From Naganishia liquefaciens (taxonomy: Eukaryota; Basidiomycota; Tremellomycetes; Filobasidiales; Filobasidiaceae): 64,000 nucleotides of DNA. This document shows, piece after piece, positions 44,210-56,869 of this stretch. Each line of letters opens with the position of its first letter. The stretch's first letter is position 1. The position numbers and the translations under genes are program-made. Location of the stretch: assembly GCA_013423385.1 (NCBI GenBank), contig BLZA01000030.1, positions 699,168 through 763,167 of the forward strand. Direction: 5' to 3'. The notes under the pieces were generated by a model that saw only the letters and a program-made list of their open reading frames with translations, searched no databases and had not been told where the DNA came from.

Positions 44210-44641
44210 TTTTGGCGAGGTAAGTCGAAGGCGAGCTAGCTGTTTTGCTTTGGACGAACAGACGGCACAAGAAGCTCTTGATCTGTCATGCCGCTGATGA
44301 GGTCTTCTGAGTGTTGACGCACCTTCTATCATTGTCAACAAACCCTAGCGCGCGCTTTTGATGGTGCATATAACCGACTGTTTCACCAGCTATACCACTT
44401 GTTTGAGGAGCTGCTTGCCCACCTGTGGCGGTTACGGACACTCTGACAGCAGCATGTGCTATCACCGCAGGGCCCCATGCATCAAACAATGAAAGGAGCT
44501 AAAATTGGAGCAAGTCTGCCATTCCCAATGGGCGCAAAGGGATGGATAAGGCTGACATCTAATATGCGATACAAACAAGATTTCCCGGATTCTTCCACAG
44601 AAACCCGGGCTAACCCATCCTCGAATGATTTCAGGGCTAGC
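44210..44641. other. Intergenic, upstream of DAD2
   Basis: This 432-bp gap lies between two minus-strand genes. No further feature is seen. Confidence 0.5.
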
Positions 44642-47135
44642 CTACTTCTTGCTCTTCTTCTTGTTCTTCTTTTTCTTACCACCGCTAGTGACAGCGGTCG
44701 CTGCATCCGGAATCATGGGCGATTCGGTAGGCGTTTGGACGGCGGAGTCCGCGGGCGTCTCGTCGTCGTCGTCGTCATTCGCCTCCTCCGCTCCTTCGTC
44801 TTCTCCCTGCTGCTGCTGCTCCTTCGATGCCTCCGCAATCTGCGATGCCTCGGTTGAGTCCTCTTGGGAGACCGGAACGACTGAACCGCTGTCTTTCTGG
44901 ACCTCGATGCCGCTCTCAGCAATCGGCTCCGGTGTTGCTGGTTCATCCACCTTCACAGCTTCACCACTATCCTTCACGACTTCGACTGCAGAAGCGCTTT
45001 CCACCGATTTTGGTGGTTCCGCAGCAGGCTTCTCGATAGCGGGGTCCGCCTCACCATGATCGATTCCCTGGTTGTCACCCTCAGCAGTTCTCGCCTCGGC
45101 GATCTTGTCGAGCTTGAATTCCGATTCCAAATCGGCTGCCTTGGCGGCTTTGTGGTCCAACACCTCATCGAGGATTCTGGTCGAATGCTGACTTGCAGAC
45201 TCTCCCGTATCATCGACATGCTTCTGACCGCTCAGCCACTGACGAGCGGCCACATCGACGTCCGGATCCGTCTTTTTTGGTTCTGGGCGGGGCAGTTCGT
45301 TTTGGGCTTGAGTAGTTTCTAATGAGGCAGACTGTGCCAATTCGTTACTGGTCGAAGGCAGTGCCGACTCATGGGCTTCGGGACGCTCAACTACAGCCGT
45401 GTCTTTGACCTCGTCTTGCCGAGACGTCTTTTGGTGATCTGTTTCTGGAGCGGAAGACGATGCCTGGCCGATCGCGATACCTCCTATCGGATCGTTGTCG
45501 ACGGCGATGTCTCCAGAAACTGCCGCTTGTTCGTCCGGAGGAGGGCTCGAAGACGGGAACTTGAATCCACGATCCAGCTTCCCATCCGCTTCCGGTTTGG
45601 GGCTTCTAGCACGAACTTCGCTCACGACGCCTGCAGCCGGCTCCGATTGTTGAGCAGCGGCTTCTGGAGCTTGAGATAGGCCGGAAGATGCTGGTGTTGC
45701 ATTGTTATCGGTTGCTGGCTCATCCGAGCCGCTCGACGGGCCATCATGGAGTGCATCTTGCGAATTCCGGGCATTTTGTCCGTTCTGGCCGTCGTGGTTT
45801 CCAGGATGCGTCTGGGCAGGCTGCAGTTGCGGCACCTCCGTCGCAGCAGCCTGATGGACAGGCGTTCGCGATCGTTTTCTGAATTCCTCGGGAGCCTCTC
45901 CTTGAGGCTGATACTGAGCTGGGGTTGCGGCCCCTAGTTGGAAAGTGGATACAGGGACAAGTCTGAAAGCCGAACCAGTAAGCTGTTCATCATTCTTCGA
46001 GGATTCGCATTCGCTGACTTTTTTTCCTTCAAGCAAGCCAGAACCCACTGAGGCTGAACAATGGGCAGCGATGACTGAATCGCTTTCTGATATTCTGCGC
46101 TGGGACTGGTATATACAGCTCATCAGCCGAGATCCTGAATGCGGTTCCATAGACTTACCTGTAATTGTTCTCCGCAGGGCCAGCACTCTGACATACAAAG
46201 TGGGTAGTGTCAATCTCCAGGGTGTCTGACCATTTCGCATTCATTTGTTTCAAAGCCGCCTTGGCATGTGCCACAAGTTTATCGTCTTGCACAGACCCAA
46301 AGCAAACGGAGATACCCGATGTGTCGCTGGATGAGCAAGAATCAGACTAAGCGTCAAAGAGGAAAATTCGAATACCGCTTACTTCATCGTATGGGTGCGA
46401 ACTTTAATGATATTCGAAGGATATACTCCAGCAGTGGTTTTTCTGCAGAAATCAGAAGCTTGAGCGGAATAGCGTATGATTCAAGGCACAGGCCACTTAC
46501 AGCACCAACTGGAAGGAATACTCCTCGTTCGACTGCAACGAGCTGAGCTTGGTACTGGTGTTCGACTTTGGGTTTGGAATGAGCGCAAGCCTCTGTCCAT
46601 TCTTGTAAATCTCCAGCGCTCGGAGGTCCGCTTTCGCCAGCTCGAGATTCGGCCATTCAAGAGTAGCACTCGTTTGTGTAACATGACGGAGCTTCAATTC
46701 CGGTGCTTTAGGTGTGTCGATGCCGTACTCGTTGAGAATCTGATCCTGGAGAGCCCAAAATTCGGAAAGATGGGCCTTCTCGGCAGCTTGATTTCTGTTG
46801 ACAGAGATGTTGACGATCGATCCAGAGGAGACACCTGGAGGCAGTAGGATTGACGGAAATTCAATCAGATGTGCTCGCTCTCCAATCAGGATCTATCGAA
46901 AGCATCATAGGATTCGAGAAGATGAGCTGACGATCTGAACGACTCCAACGCAGAAATCTGACATACCGCCATGCCAGCATCTGTCATTAGCGGAGCCCAA
47001 CAGCCTTCGATCAGCTCGGTGTAGCAAGACTTCTGTTATCCTACTCACCTAGCTTGCCAACGGTAAAGGTGACTATCAGGAGGTAAGGATGAGCGAGAAT
47101 ACGACAAACATACACGAGTACTCACACTTCTCCAT
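44642..47135 (-). CDS. CHS5: Chs5-like exomer scaffold protein
   Basis: Chs5 is the dimeric core of the exomer, an Arf1-dependent coat that exports cargo such as chitin synthase Chs3 from the trans-Golgi. Exon 1 is only MEK (ATG 47135). Then FTFTVGKLDAGMAILI, HLIEFPSILLPPGVSSGSIV and NISVNRNQAAE give the N-terminal dimerisation segment. An FN3 domain follows (LRHVTQTSATLEWPNLELAK, LRALEIYKNGQRLALIPNP, EEYSFQLVL), then a BRCT domain (LEIDTTHFVCQS, LPIVQPQWVLACLKEKKVSE). The last exon, from about 46040, is a long disordered acidic region of about 450 residues ending in the Lys-rich KKKKNKKKSKK, as in yeast Chs5. There are about eight exons. It shares a promoter with the mitochondrial TPR gene. 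Confidence 0.93.
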
Positions 47136-47520
47136 CTTAGCGGATCGGGAATGCACGAGAACTATTGACCAGTATTTGAGTAGTCTTTAGTCCGACGAGG
47201 CCGCGTTTGCGTTATTCTGCGTTGCTTCTCTCGAGGTGGGATGGGGCTCGCGATTGTGATAGCCCTTGAGTTCTAACGACGATTCAAGGGAGTTGGAACG
47301 GATCAAGAGCGAAACGATGTAGGAACGATATGGAGAATCGGATAATGGACGGATGGCAGGTCGAGGTCGATGTACGGAGAAGTACACGTCAACTGCGGAA
47401 GCTATTGACTGTACCGAGGTCGATCGCAGGGAGTTGCCAAGTTGAAGAATATTGACCAGCTTATCGACCATGCATGCTCTTCTCTCAAGGGAATCACTAA
47501 GAGCTAGGCCTTCACCCATC
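47136..47520. promoter_or_regulatory. Divergent promoter CHS5 / TPR gene
   Basis: This is a 385-bp head-to-head gap. An in-frame ATG at about 47470 would extend the TPR protein by a few residues. No other signal is seen. Confidence 0.4.
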
Positions 47521-48763
47521 ATGCAGCGCCAGGCCATCTTCTCGCTACGACGTACCGCTGCTCCAGCCTTTTCGCGGGCTTTGCGCGTCCCGGCGAACCG
47601 CACCTTCGTCCACGCTGCAAGATCGCGTTACGCGTTCCCGAGGACCGCCATTTTCTCCAAGCGTACGTCTGCGAGCACCGTTAAATACCTGAAAAAGTGG
47701 TTCTGATCTCTGTACGAATTTTCAACACAGGATTTGCAAGTTCAGACTCGGCGCCAACATTGGATGACCCGGCAGAGCGTCAGGCAATGGATGCGCTCGA
47801 GGAAGGCACAAGGCACCTCGAGGAGGGCAATGTGGAAGCTGCGCGGGATCACTACGAGCGAAGCGTAGGAATTCAGAAGTCTGCAGCGGCATTGTTCAAC
47901 CTGGGTGTGAGTTCAGCTTTCCATGATTCGGATGTCATATTGGGTATTGATATAGGTCCCTCATCTATAGGTTACCGAATACCATTTGCGTAAGCTCTAT
48001 CGTCTATAACAGCGCATATCAACCGCTGACCAGTGTCTTCCCGCAGAGAACGTCGATGCGGCCATCGACGCCTGGAAGCAGACCCTCGAGATCGCTCCGT
48101 CTGCGGATGCGCATACAAGTGAGCGTACCGCCCCAGAGATTTCGAACCTCAATTACTCATCGCTAGACTTACGCTAGATATCGCTTCGGCTTATATTCTG
48201 GCTAAGCCGCCTCAGGCTGCATTGGCGATTGACCATTTGAGGTGAATGAATGATCCGTCGTGTTTGGCTTGTTGCGTGGACGCGGCATTGATTCTCGCCA
48301 TCCTGTTTGTAGACAAGCCCTGGAGCTTTCTCCTGAGGATCCTGAGGTATGTCCAAAGCCCTTTCGATGCGAGCTAGTATGCTAAGGACAGATCTTTATG
48401 CTACAGATCGCATTCAACCTTGCTGCTGTGCTAGAATCCAGTGCGTACTCAAGACCCAGAAGGAAGGCGGAAAAGCTAAACAACGTACTTGATTCTTCAA
48501 GCTGGCAACAACGAACCCGCATTGACGCTATACGAAAAGGCCGTCTCTCTTGGCATCGAGAGAGCTCAGCAAAACGTCCGAAATGTAGGCCAGCCTAGAA
48601 TATATGCCGGATGTGCTACTGAAACACTTTTGGATTTTAGGTCAAAGCAAAGATCGTCGCAGCGAAGGCAGAGGCTGAAGCTGCGACTGGCAAAGCATCG
48701 CAAGCTGAGGACAACCTTAAGGTGAACATACATCGCGATTCCACGACGAACACAATGCAATAA
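47521..48763 (+). CDS. Mitochondrial TPR-repeat protein
   Basis: The exact function is not recognised. ATG 47521 starts MQRQAIFSLRRTAAPAFSRA, an Arg/Ala/Ser-rich, acid-free presequence typical of mitochondrial import. The next exon has ALEEGTRHLEEGNVEAARDH and KSAAALFNLG. The following ones give VTEYHLQNVDAAIDAWKQTL, APSADAHTNIASAYI, IDHLRQALELSPEDPEIAFN and PALTLYEKAVSLGIERAQQN, together four or five TPR units. The C-terminus is a Lys/Ala helix (VKAKIVAAKAEAEAATGKAS) ending at TAA 48761-48763. There are seven or so exons, including a 19-nt exon near 47970-47990 (VTEYHL). TPR proteins in mitochondria often scaffold assembly or import factors, but nothing here narrows it. Confidence 0.75.
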
Positions 48764-49074
48764 GGATATGAAATTCATGAGTCCCGTCACCTAACTTTTC
48801 TGAGCAAGCAGGTACACATGCTCTAAGGCATTAGCCATTCGAGATGTATCGACGTGATATGCCCTGTTGGCATTGAGCCATGATGTTATCGCCCAGGCGC
48901 CTTCCCTAGCGGTCTTATGCAAAATCTATGTACTGACAACAATTACATTCCCTTACCCCGGCAAACCTGCGAAATCTCTTGCTCCCTCCTGTTATACAAA
49001 CATCCTCGCGAATTCGTTATAATGCCCCTGATTACCGCGGGAGGATCGAAAAAGCGAAATAGAAGCGGGCTATG
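48764..49074. other. Convergent intergenic spacer
   Basis: This is a 311-bp tail-to-tail gap. No gene or repeat is seen. Confidence 0.5.
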
Positions 49075-50500
49075 CTACAGGACTGAAGGTAACACCGGTA
49101 CAGGTGGATCAGCTTCTCATCGTCAAGCGTGCACGCTGCGTATACTGACAGTATTCGGGCAATGGTCTCTTTGCTGGTATCCCCTTGGCATCCTGTGATG
49201 GTCAGATGTTCAGCAGATGCGTGCGGAGTCCTGTCATTCGATAACTCACATGCGGAGCTGATTCAAAAACCTTGTACTCTTGCCGTAGATCTTCATTGAG
49301 TTCCAGTATTGAGGCCACATTTCCGCATCTGCAAGATGCGTACATCAGTCTAGCGGAACAGAGGACCAGTCATTGTCCTGTTACCTATAACAGTAATTCG
49401 GCGCACTCCAGACCGTCACAATTTGCCGATCAAACATCAATTTGTATCCCTCCATTACCAGCTGATGGGCACGCGCCACAAGATCCAGGTCGTTGTCGTG
49501 ATTGAAGGCTTGTACCACGTCGCCGCCAAACAGATAACCGGCTCCTCTTGGAGAAACGCCCCAGCCTTCGATATCTGTGTCCGGAAACGCGTGTTAAACA
49601 AGTTCTGGCTGTGACCCGTATGAAGCTCTTGCGTACCGTCTGGATCTGACCATAGTAGATCGCACATGGGTCCATCATGCGGCACTTCCTGTTTTCTATC
49701 TATCACTCGTATCTATTACGGTATATCGTTCAGACACGTCTGGCTACCCAGCTCGAATCAACTCACCTGATCTAACGTCCCTACGGCTGGACTGAGACCG
49801 CCATGCACGCAAAACACTCTTCCATCCACCACCGCGCCTAGACTGAGGTAATCAAAGACATCGCAACAATATCTCCATACATTCACGCTCCCGTATTTCC
49901 GCTGGCATTCGTCGTAGAATCCATAAACCTGAGTGATTTGCCGTGATTCGTGATTCCCGCGTATCAGCGTTATCCGATCCGGGTACCGGACTTTGAGCAG
50001 AAGCAGTAGCAGGAATGTTTCGACAGAGTAAAATCCTCGATCGACAAAATCACCTGTTGCAGAAACCGGACTGCTCTCAGCTGACGATGCGATACGATGA
50101 AACAGGAGTCGTACCCATGAAGAGATAATTCTTGTCCGGACAATCTCCTCCAATCTTGAACAACTCCATCAGGTCGAAAAATTGGCCGTGGATGTCGCCG
50201 CATATCTAAGTAGAGAAGTCGAAATCGACGACAGCGTTCTATAAGAATCTGTGTCGCTTGAAAAAGTAACTTGAAGACTCACTGTCACTGGACTGTCGAC
50301 GTACTGCACATTGCCTTCTTCTATCAGGATCTCCCTCGCCTTCATACATAGATCTTTTACTTGTTGCTCTGATATCGGCTCGCATCTTCTCAACTGTTCG
50401 ATTTGCCTGTGATGGGGGAGGCAGGTTCGACATGCGTCTAGTGGCCGATCGTGCGCGTAGAGATCCGGCTTCTGGGTGCTTACTGATCAAGGTCGCTCAT
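49075..50500 (-). CDS. PPH3: Protein phosphatase 4 catalytic subunit
   Basis: This is a PP2A-like Ser/Thr phosphatase that reverses DNA-damage and checkpoint phosphorylation. ATG 50500 gives MSDLDQ, then [16 protein letters not shown]. The metal-binding motifs of the PPP superfamily are all present: GDIHGQF, GDFVDRG and RGNHESRQ, followed by [17 protein letters not shown]4-specific similarity includes [45 protein letters not shown] and [12 protein letters not shown]. The C-terminus is PLPEYFL, formed by splicing TAC-T to TCCTGTAG, with the stop at 49075-49077. This ends in the Tyr-Phe-Leu methylation tail shared by PP2A-type phosphatases. There are eight or so exons and the length is about 307 residues. 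Confidence 0.95.
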
Positions 50501-51275
50501 GGCAGTCTGTACGAGAAGAATCTCTTTTGCTGACCGAGCCGGAAATGTTGCTGTGTATAGTCTCGGATCAGACGACCGTCTTTTGGTATTGTATATCAAG
50601 GGGGTTCGACCCTGATCGTCGGGCGTCGGATTCGGCCTTTCGGTAGGAGCCCTGATCGATGCACTGATCCCTCGTACCGCCCGATGCCACTGACAGCCAG
50701 GTAAGAAGGCAGAGGCAGCAGAAGCGACGAGAATATCTTTAGTGCTAATAGGTGTCTTGCCGGAACGAAGACGTACTCTGGACCCGAGTTGTCATTGTAA
50801 ACAACCGGAAATCTGACGTTGCATTTTAGCCTTAAATTGAATAGATCGTGCTGAAATGGGTTAGAAGATCACATTGTCAGATCGACACGATCGTGACGAC
50901 AGACGGGTCAGAATGCATCACCGCATCAATGCGCAACGGCAGCGCACAAGGATATCTATCATAATTTCGGACTGTGTCCTTCACTTGGGTCTCTCATGTT
51001 TTATCCGGAGCGATCCCAACATCAGTAACAAGTCCGATAAATCGAAGCTCAAGCAGGCATCCGAATCGCTCGCCCGAAAACACAGATATACAGATAGCAA
51101 ATCCAGAGATCAGACCTTCAACCAATTGTCCAACCTGAAACGGCCCTCATGTCGTCATAGCCGTGCCTCGAAGAAGTGGGCCTCGTTATCGACTTTATGC
51201 CTGGACCCGCTATGTCAATTTACGCCTCTTCCTGAGGGCAGAATCACTAACCAGTTTGCCTGCAAACGTAGCCTT
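50501..51275. other. Intergenic, upstream of PPH3
   Basis: This 775-bp gap contains the PPH3 promoter and the 3' end of the large membrane-protein gene. CCCTGATCG appears twice near 50610-50660. A plus-strand frame from about 50874 runs antisense into the membrane-protein gene and is not supported. Confidence 0.5.
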
Positions 51276-54200
51276 TCAGAATCGCATGATTTTCATGCTC
51301 GCATCCCCCGCGCTTGGCTCCGTGCTTCCTCTGACCTTCGCCTTATTCCTCACCTTCTGCGAAGATCGGCTTTTCTGGACGCCTTGGACTTGACCAACTT
51401 CCTCTGAATCGGTAAACGCTCGGTTCGGGAGCGCCGAATCGGCTTCCGGCTTGCCCAGAAGATTTCTCGCTGCGACTGTTCTTGGAACATTCGTAGATAC
51501 GTCTCCAAGAAGCTCTCGTCGTTCACACGTCAAATTTTGAGGGGGCAGGGATCCTCGCTTCGCAGAGGATGCCAAATCGCTGAGCGGGACAGGCGGAAGA
51601 CCCAGTTCCTGTGCCAAATACGAATAGGCGGAACCCGGCCGGCTGTTCTCTCTGTTCGCTCTCGCAGTCTGTCGCGAACCGACCCAGCTATTTGCGATGA
51701 TCAGTGCCGGAGTGGAACGTGAAGACTTCAACGAATGGTGCGCGTCAATCCGTGAAGTGGACTGTTGGGCAGATGCGAATGAGGGGATTGCCGTATGAGC
51801 GGGAGCGGAGACTGGGCCGTCGAATCTTCCAGTGATGACGGATTGCGGCCGAGAAAGGAAGTTGGTCTGCAAATATGTTGCCGTCGTTGGCGAGTCCATC
51901 GACATGATTGTTTCCATTTCCTCGATCGCCGTATTGGTTGAAGACGACCTGTCATGAGCAACTGCAGGATCGCTTCCGCTCACGGACAGAAATCGATCTA
52001 CCTGTGACGAAGCCGGCAATTGGAGCAATTGACGCTCGCGGCCTTCGGCTGCGGTCAGGCAATTTTCTTCCTTCTCCTTTACTGAGTAAAGCGTGATGGC
52101 CCCAGGCCCAAAGGACTTTGCTTCGGGCCAAGCGGCGTTCCGAGGCGGTGGAAGCAACATTCTACTTTCCGATGCAGACAATACGGGTTCTTCTAGCTCA
52201 GGAATGGGAGTGGACATTGCAGTGCTCGCGACAGACATGGCGGATCCCTTGGGCTTGATCGACCTGTGCAGATCGACCGGAATAGGGGGAAGACTATGTC
52301 CCGCATTCGATGCGATGGCGACTTTGGATCTGGCTTCCGCGCTTGTCCGATTCTTCAAGATACTTCGAACCGATGTGCTGGAGCCTTTTTTGGGTATCGT
52401 GCGAGGTGTGGCCAAACCAGCCAGGACTGATCGAACTGCTTCACGGGCAGGCGTGTCTTCCGCTCTGGCGCCCAAATCACGGATGGCGCCTTTGAAATCC
52501 GCCAGAAAATCCTCTGTCGTCATTTCCGGCAGATCGCCTGCGGGACCTTTTGACGAAGTCTTTCGCCTCGTGTTTTGGGTTGTCATCGATGTCATGTGGC
52601 TATCTATTGAGAAAGATTCGCGATCGCATAGAGCAATGGAAGGGCGACCGAACTCAAAGGAGCTCTCATCAGCACGTTGTCCCGGCAAGATAAAGTCTTC
52701 AGAAGCTCGAAAGATGGGAAGATCGTTGGCATGTCCAAGGGTTGATATCGAGTTGTTCGCGCCAGGGGTCCTTCGCGACGCTATCGTTACGGGTTTTAAG
52801 TCTTGACCGGAAGTAATACTGTTTGCCTTCTGTCAGTACGCGTTGAAGTGGGAGCAAAAGGTCCTGACGGCTTACTGTGATGACATGATCGCATTCAATC
52901 TTTGTGGATGCACGCCGTCAAAGTCGTGTACCCCGTCGCCGGCCACCAGGTCTGAGCTCCTACGCCAATCCGACAACATCTTGCCAAAGTCAAAGGTCCT
53001 GCGACGCGCTTGTCTTGAATTCCCTTGAAGCTCTCGGCCAAGTATTTCACCTGACCTTCGGTTGCTCTCTTGGAAGTGCGACTGATCTTCGCTGGCACGG
53101 GATGCGATCAAGATGTCTGGTCCAGCGACGGATTGCTGTCGTGAGTGCATGATCTCGTGCACGCCAAGCTCCGCTCGTAGTGCTGTATCAAGATCCATAC
53201 TGCGTCTAGCCGTGATTATGGCCTCCCCATGGCTTCCCCCTATGAGGAAGGTTGGCCCAAGGCTCATGTGACCTCGGACGGCTTGATGCACTGAGGCAAG
53301 CCTCAAGCTTTTTGCTCCCGGGCTACTGGACGTGCTATTCGCTCTCGAGCGCGTCATGTCGCTTCTGTTTGGAGACGTCGGATACTCGTCGAGGGATGTG
53401 CGTCCAGGATTATTCAGGATCGAGTAGTCACTGAAAGCGTTGTCACCGTCAAGTATAAATTGTGCCGGATTTGCCTGTGGATCGGTTGTGAAGGCATCCA
53501 TCGGGCGGGTTCGCGGTATTTGATTGGGATCAACTTCTGTGACGACATCCATTTCGTACTCATTGTACGGCTGCATAATCGATACCCGAGGATGGGGCGC
53601 GATCAGGCTGAGCATTCCTTCAAATCGTCCGGACGACGGTCTCGCCTGTCCCTCCTCTAGCCAAACCTCGGTCGATTTCCGAGCCATCTCCTTTTGAAAC
53701 TGCCTCTGGGAGAGAGCAGTGGAATTGCCTTGCAGCGCCGGAGTTTTTTCGTAGACAGCGCACCACTTGAGAGCATCTAAGCTTCGGCTGGCCATCTTCC
53801 GCCATGCAGTACAGGGAGCACTGCAAGGGGACCGGGTTCCTGTTCTCGGTTTTTCCGTGGCCTTCATCGGTTCGAATTGGCGCGGGTGCAGAATGAGGGG
53901 CCGAAGGTGGTTCGATGTATGGCCTCGTCCGAACCGTTGGATATTGGGTAGCAAGACAATCGAAAGACAACTACAGAAGCTTGAGAGCGCTGAAAGCACG
54001 ATGGAAGCCAAATAGAGGTAGTTCACAAGGTGGTCGGTACGATTCAAACATAAGAATACTGGGGTGGCTAAGGCCTGAATTCAAATTCAAACAATGTCAA
54101 TCGTCTGCTCATCCAATACGTACGGCTTTTGCACGTACGGAGGAAACCCAGAGGACAAGCAGTTCGCTTGCGCATGTCTTTCCCAACCGTATCTCTGAAT

Positions 54201-56360
54201 GGCCGACGTTTGACGAGGTCACCCTTTCCCGCTCTTCAATGGCTTTCGGAGTCGGCTTGCGGTGTAAGGCATTAAGGGTTGGGTTCCGCCAGTCTATCGT
54301 ATCGACTCCACTGCTTGCTTTGCCACCCATCAAAAGCGGGTCCGTCGATTTCTTGTCCTGCCCGGAGAATACAGCAAACATTGGCGAGGCAACCGATGAA
54401 TACGGGGAGTATCGGCTAGCACCGTACACCGGCGGCTGAGGCATGTCGTGCTGAGAGCCATATTGACCGGGGAGGGAAGAGACGGGAAGCAGAATTTCGG
54501 TACTTGAAGAAGTCCACTTAGAGGGATTCTCAACCATGAACTTCTCCGCAATTGGGTGTCGTGAAGACTGGGACGAATTCGATCGCGTCGGTCCGACTGA
54601 TCGAATACCACCCTGCCTTGCCTCACATTCGCCAGTCCTCGCATGGAGTTCGTCCCCATCTATGACTGTCTCAACCGCATCCCCGTTCAGGGAGCCGTCT
54701 TCACGGCTGCCTTGAGCGTCACAGAAGATATCGCCGATGTCCGAACTCATGCTAACGCTACGAGGGAAGGACAGATCAGCGTCTCTTGTACTTCGTGCCT
54801 TCTCAAGGATCTGGCAAGGTTCATCCATCGCCGAGTGGAAACTTTCGTCGGAGAGCGCTCGTTTACTGCGCTTTCGGAAAGAGATAGCCGAGGGCGATTT
54901 GGATGACCGGAATCTGCTATACGAAGGACCGAGGATTTCAAAGTTGGTGGATCGCTTGCCGTGTTTGATGGGCAGGGAATCATAAGAAGCGAACGTCATA
55001 TTGGCGGGATCTCCTATGTGCAAGATGCTGGGCCCTTCACCATAGAAAGTCGCCTCTTCCCCGGAAGCTTTGGTGGACACCATTGTGGCCGGTGCGCCAT
55101 AGCGCGCCTTGGTCGAAGCCGTTAAAGCCGGTACAGGAGGAATATCATCGTTCACATCGAATTGAAACGAGCTCATCGTCGTTCCGCTCTCGGTCGGTTC
55201 CGTGACCCAGGAATTAGTCTGTGAAGACTGGGTCCGTTCTTTGGCTTTGTCTCGCTCCATCGAATACGTCGTCCTCGCAGAGTCCTTGGATAAGGGGCGC
55301 AGTAGGGCAGCCTGGGGGGCCGTGGGAGTGACGGGAGTGTTGCTTCCGGATTTGAGGGTGGCCGCGTACGAAAAGGACGACATCGAACGGGTCCGTGGGC
55401 TCATAGGATCGCCTGTAGCGAAAGAGTTGAACCATCGCCGTGAGGGCCGATGCCCATAGTGTACATACCTGTTTCTGTAACCCAGCTGTTGCCCTCTTGC
55501 TGCACCCTCCTCAGAAAGTCCCCTTCACTCTCACCGGGCTTAGGTATTGACCCTTGTCGCGCCAAAGCTTCAGCATCCGTCTCGGAAAGACCGTTGCCAG
55601 AGAACCAGGACTCGGTCCTGCGATTGAGTTTGGAACGAGACCGAGCCGGCAAGAATGAGCGGGGCCAACGATGAACGGCAGGGAACGTCAGGATGGATAG
55701 GATTGCCATGGCGAGACCGAGGAAGACGATCACGATGTAAGACGAAGCCCAAGTGCCCAGTATGCCGACGATGAAGCTGGCGAAGAGCGCGATCCAAAAT
55801 TTCAGGAGTTGCCATCGTGTCGCGGATGCGACCGTATCGGATTCGCCGTCACTCCTGAGTACAGCGCTGAGCATGTGCGGGAGTAACAAGAATGGTACAA
55901 GTGTGACCGAGATGGAAAGCGGTAGCCTGATCGCCTTTGAAGTGATCCCGGCTGAGGCACATGTCAGGTAAATGGAGCCGCAAATCAGCGAAAGAATTGT
56001 ACCGAGGGCGAAGGCAGAGACGATCGTGCGGGTTGCGGCAGAGGCGTTCGCAGATCCCAAATCGTCCCGGTGACCAGCGATTTTACCGCATTCGCTGGTC
56101 CTTGCATCAATGTGCTGCTGTTGAGGGTTGTCCATAAATGGCCTAACATCCAGGCTAGCGAGAGATGTCTTGCCGATCGCTGCGTTTCGATTTCGGCCGA
56201 TAGCGGGGGTACTTTTCCCTTCGGCTTGACGCATGACAAGCTTGTTTGGGGAGGTCGGCCGATGTAAGAAATACAAAAGGATCGCTGTGGGCACGATGAG
56301 GACCAAGGGGACGGCAATCGCTGGCGCCAAAGGCAATGGTGACACCGGCGACGCCATCAT
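51276..56360 (-). CDS. Large orphan multi-pass membrane protein
   Basis: I do not recognise this gene. Three clean splices join four long frames: after WVTETG (55468 to about 55409), after VRAKA (about 54135 to 54085) and after NAIMSSH (about 52878 to 52819). The product is about 1,600 residues from ATG 56360. N-terminal hydrophobic segments include AIAVPLVLIVPTAILLYFL, TIVSAFALGTILSLICGSIY, LPLSISVTLVPFLLLPHML, and FWIALFASFIVGILGTWASS followed by YIVIVFLGLAMAILSIL. Another, YLASIVLSALSSFCSCLSIV, follows about 500 residues later. The rest is Ser-rich disordered sequence. NSWVTE occurs twice (NSWVTETG, NSWVTEPT), about 60 residues apart. Membrane location is inferred, function unknown. An extended intron-rich fungal architecture suggests a signalling or scaffold role, but nothing visible proves it. 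Confidence 0.75.
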
Positions 56361-56869
56361 GTCGGATAGCAAGGGAGCAACGAGCAATTAGACCAGAGGA
56401 GACTGTTGGATCTGGGCGAGTGAGGTTGTTGTTGATGATGAAGTATCTGCAGACGTATCAAGCGCGCAAAACGAACACGATATCATGACCAAATTCAGAG
56501 ACGGTGACCGAGTATAACAGCCCGCCACCTTTCCCCTGCTCATCGCGTCCGGGAATACGTAGAATTTCATCCAACTCCCAGCGTCATCATGAATCAAAAC
56601 AAATAGCCTCAGCGTGCGATAAATGGTGAGTGAGGAGACCTCGGAGGACGCGACTGTCTGATGGAAACTGGTAAGAAGATGAAACGCGACTCCTTGAAAG
56701 GGCAGTATTCGTCCAGAGTCGGGTAGCCCCTGACTCGTGTCTCGCGTGACCCACTCGCTTGCGTCATTCCGCAGCGATCGAACAGGTTGATAAGGAGCTT
56801 TCGAGCATCCAGCTTCGCCACTAGAGCCCTCCGAATCCACTCGTCAATACTTCCCCCCTCCTCCGTAAA
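56361..56869. promoter_or_regulatory. Divergent promoter, large membrane protein / small TM protein
   Basis: This is a 509-bp head-to-head gap. No recognised elements. Confidence 0.45.

Noticed and set aside
50595-50625. tRNA gene suggested by GGTTCGACCC
   Set aside because: The B-box-like string has no matching T stem, A box or acceptor stem around it.
50874-51407. 177-residue plus-strand frame
   Set aside because: It overlaps the end of the large membrane-protein gene antisense and shows no family or codon support.
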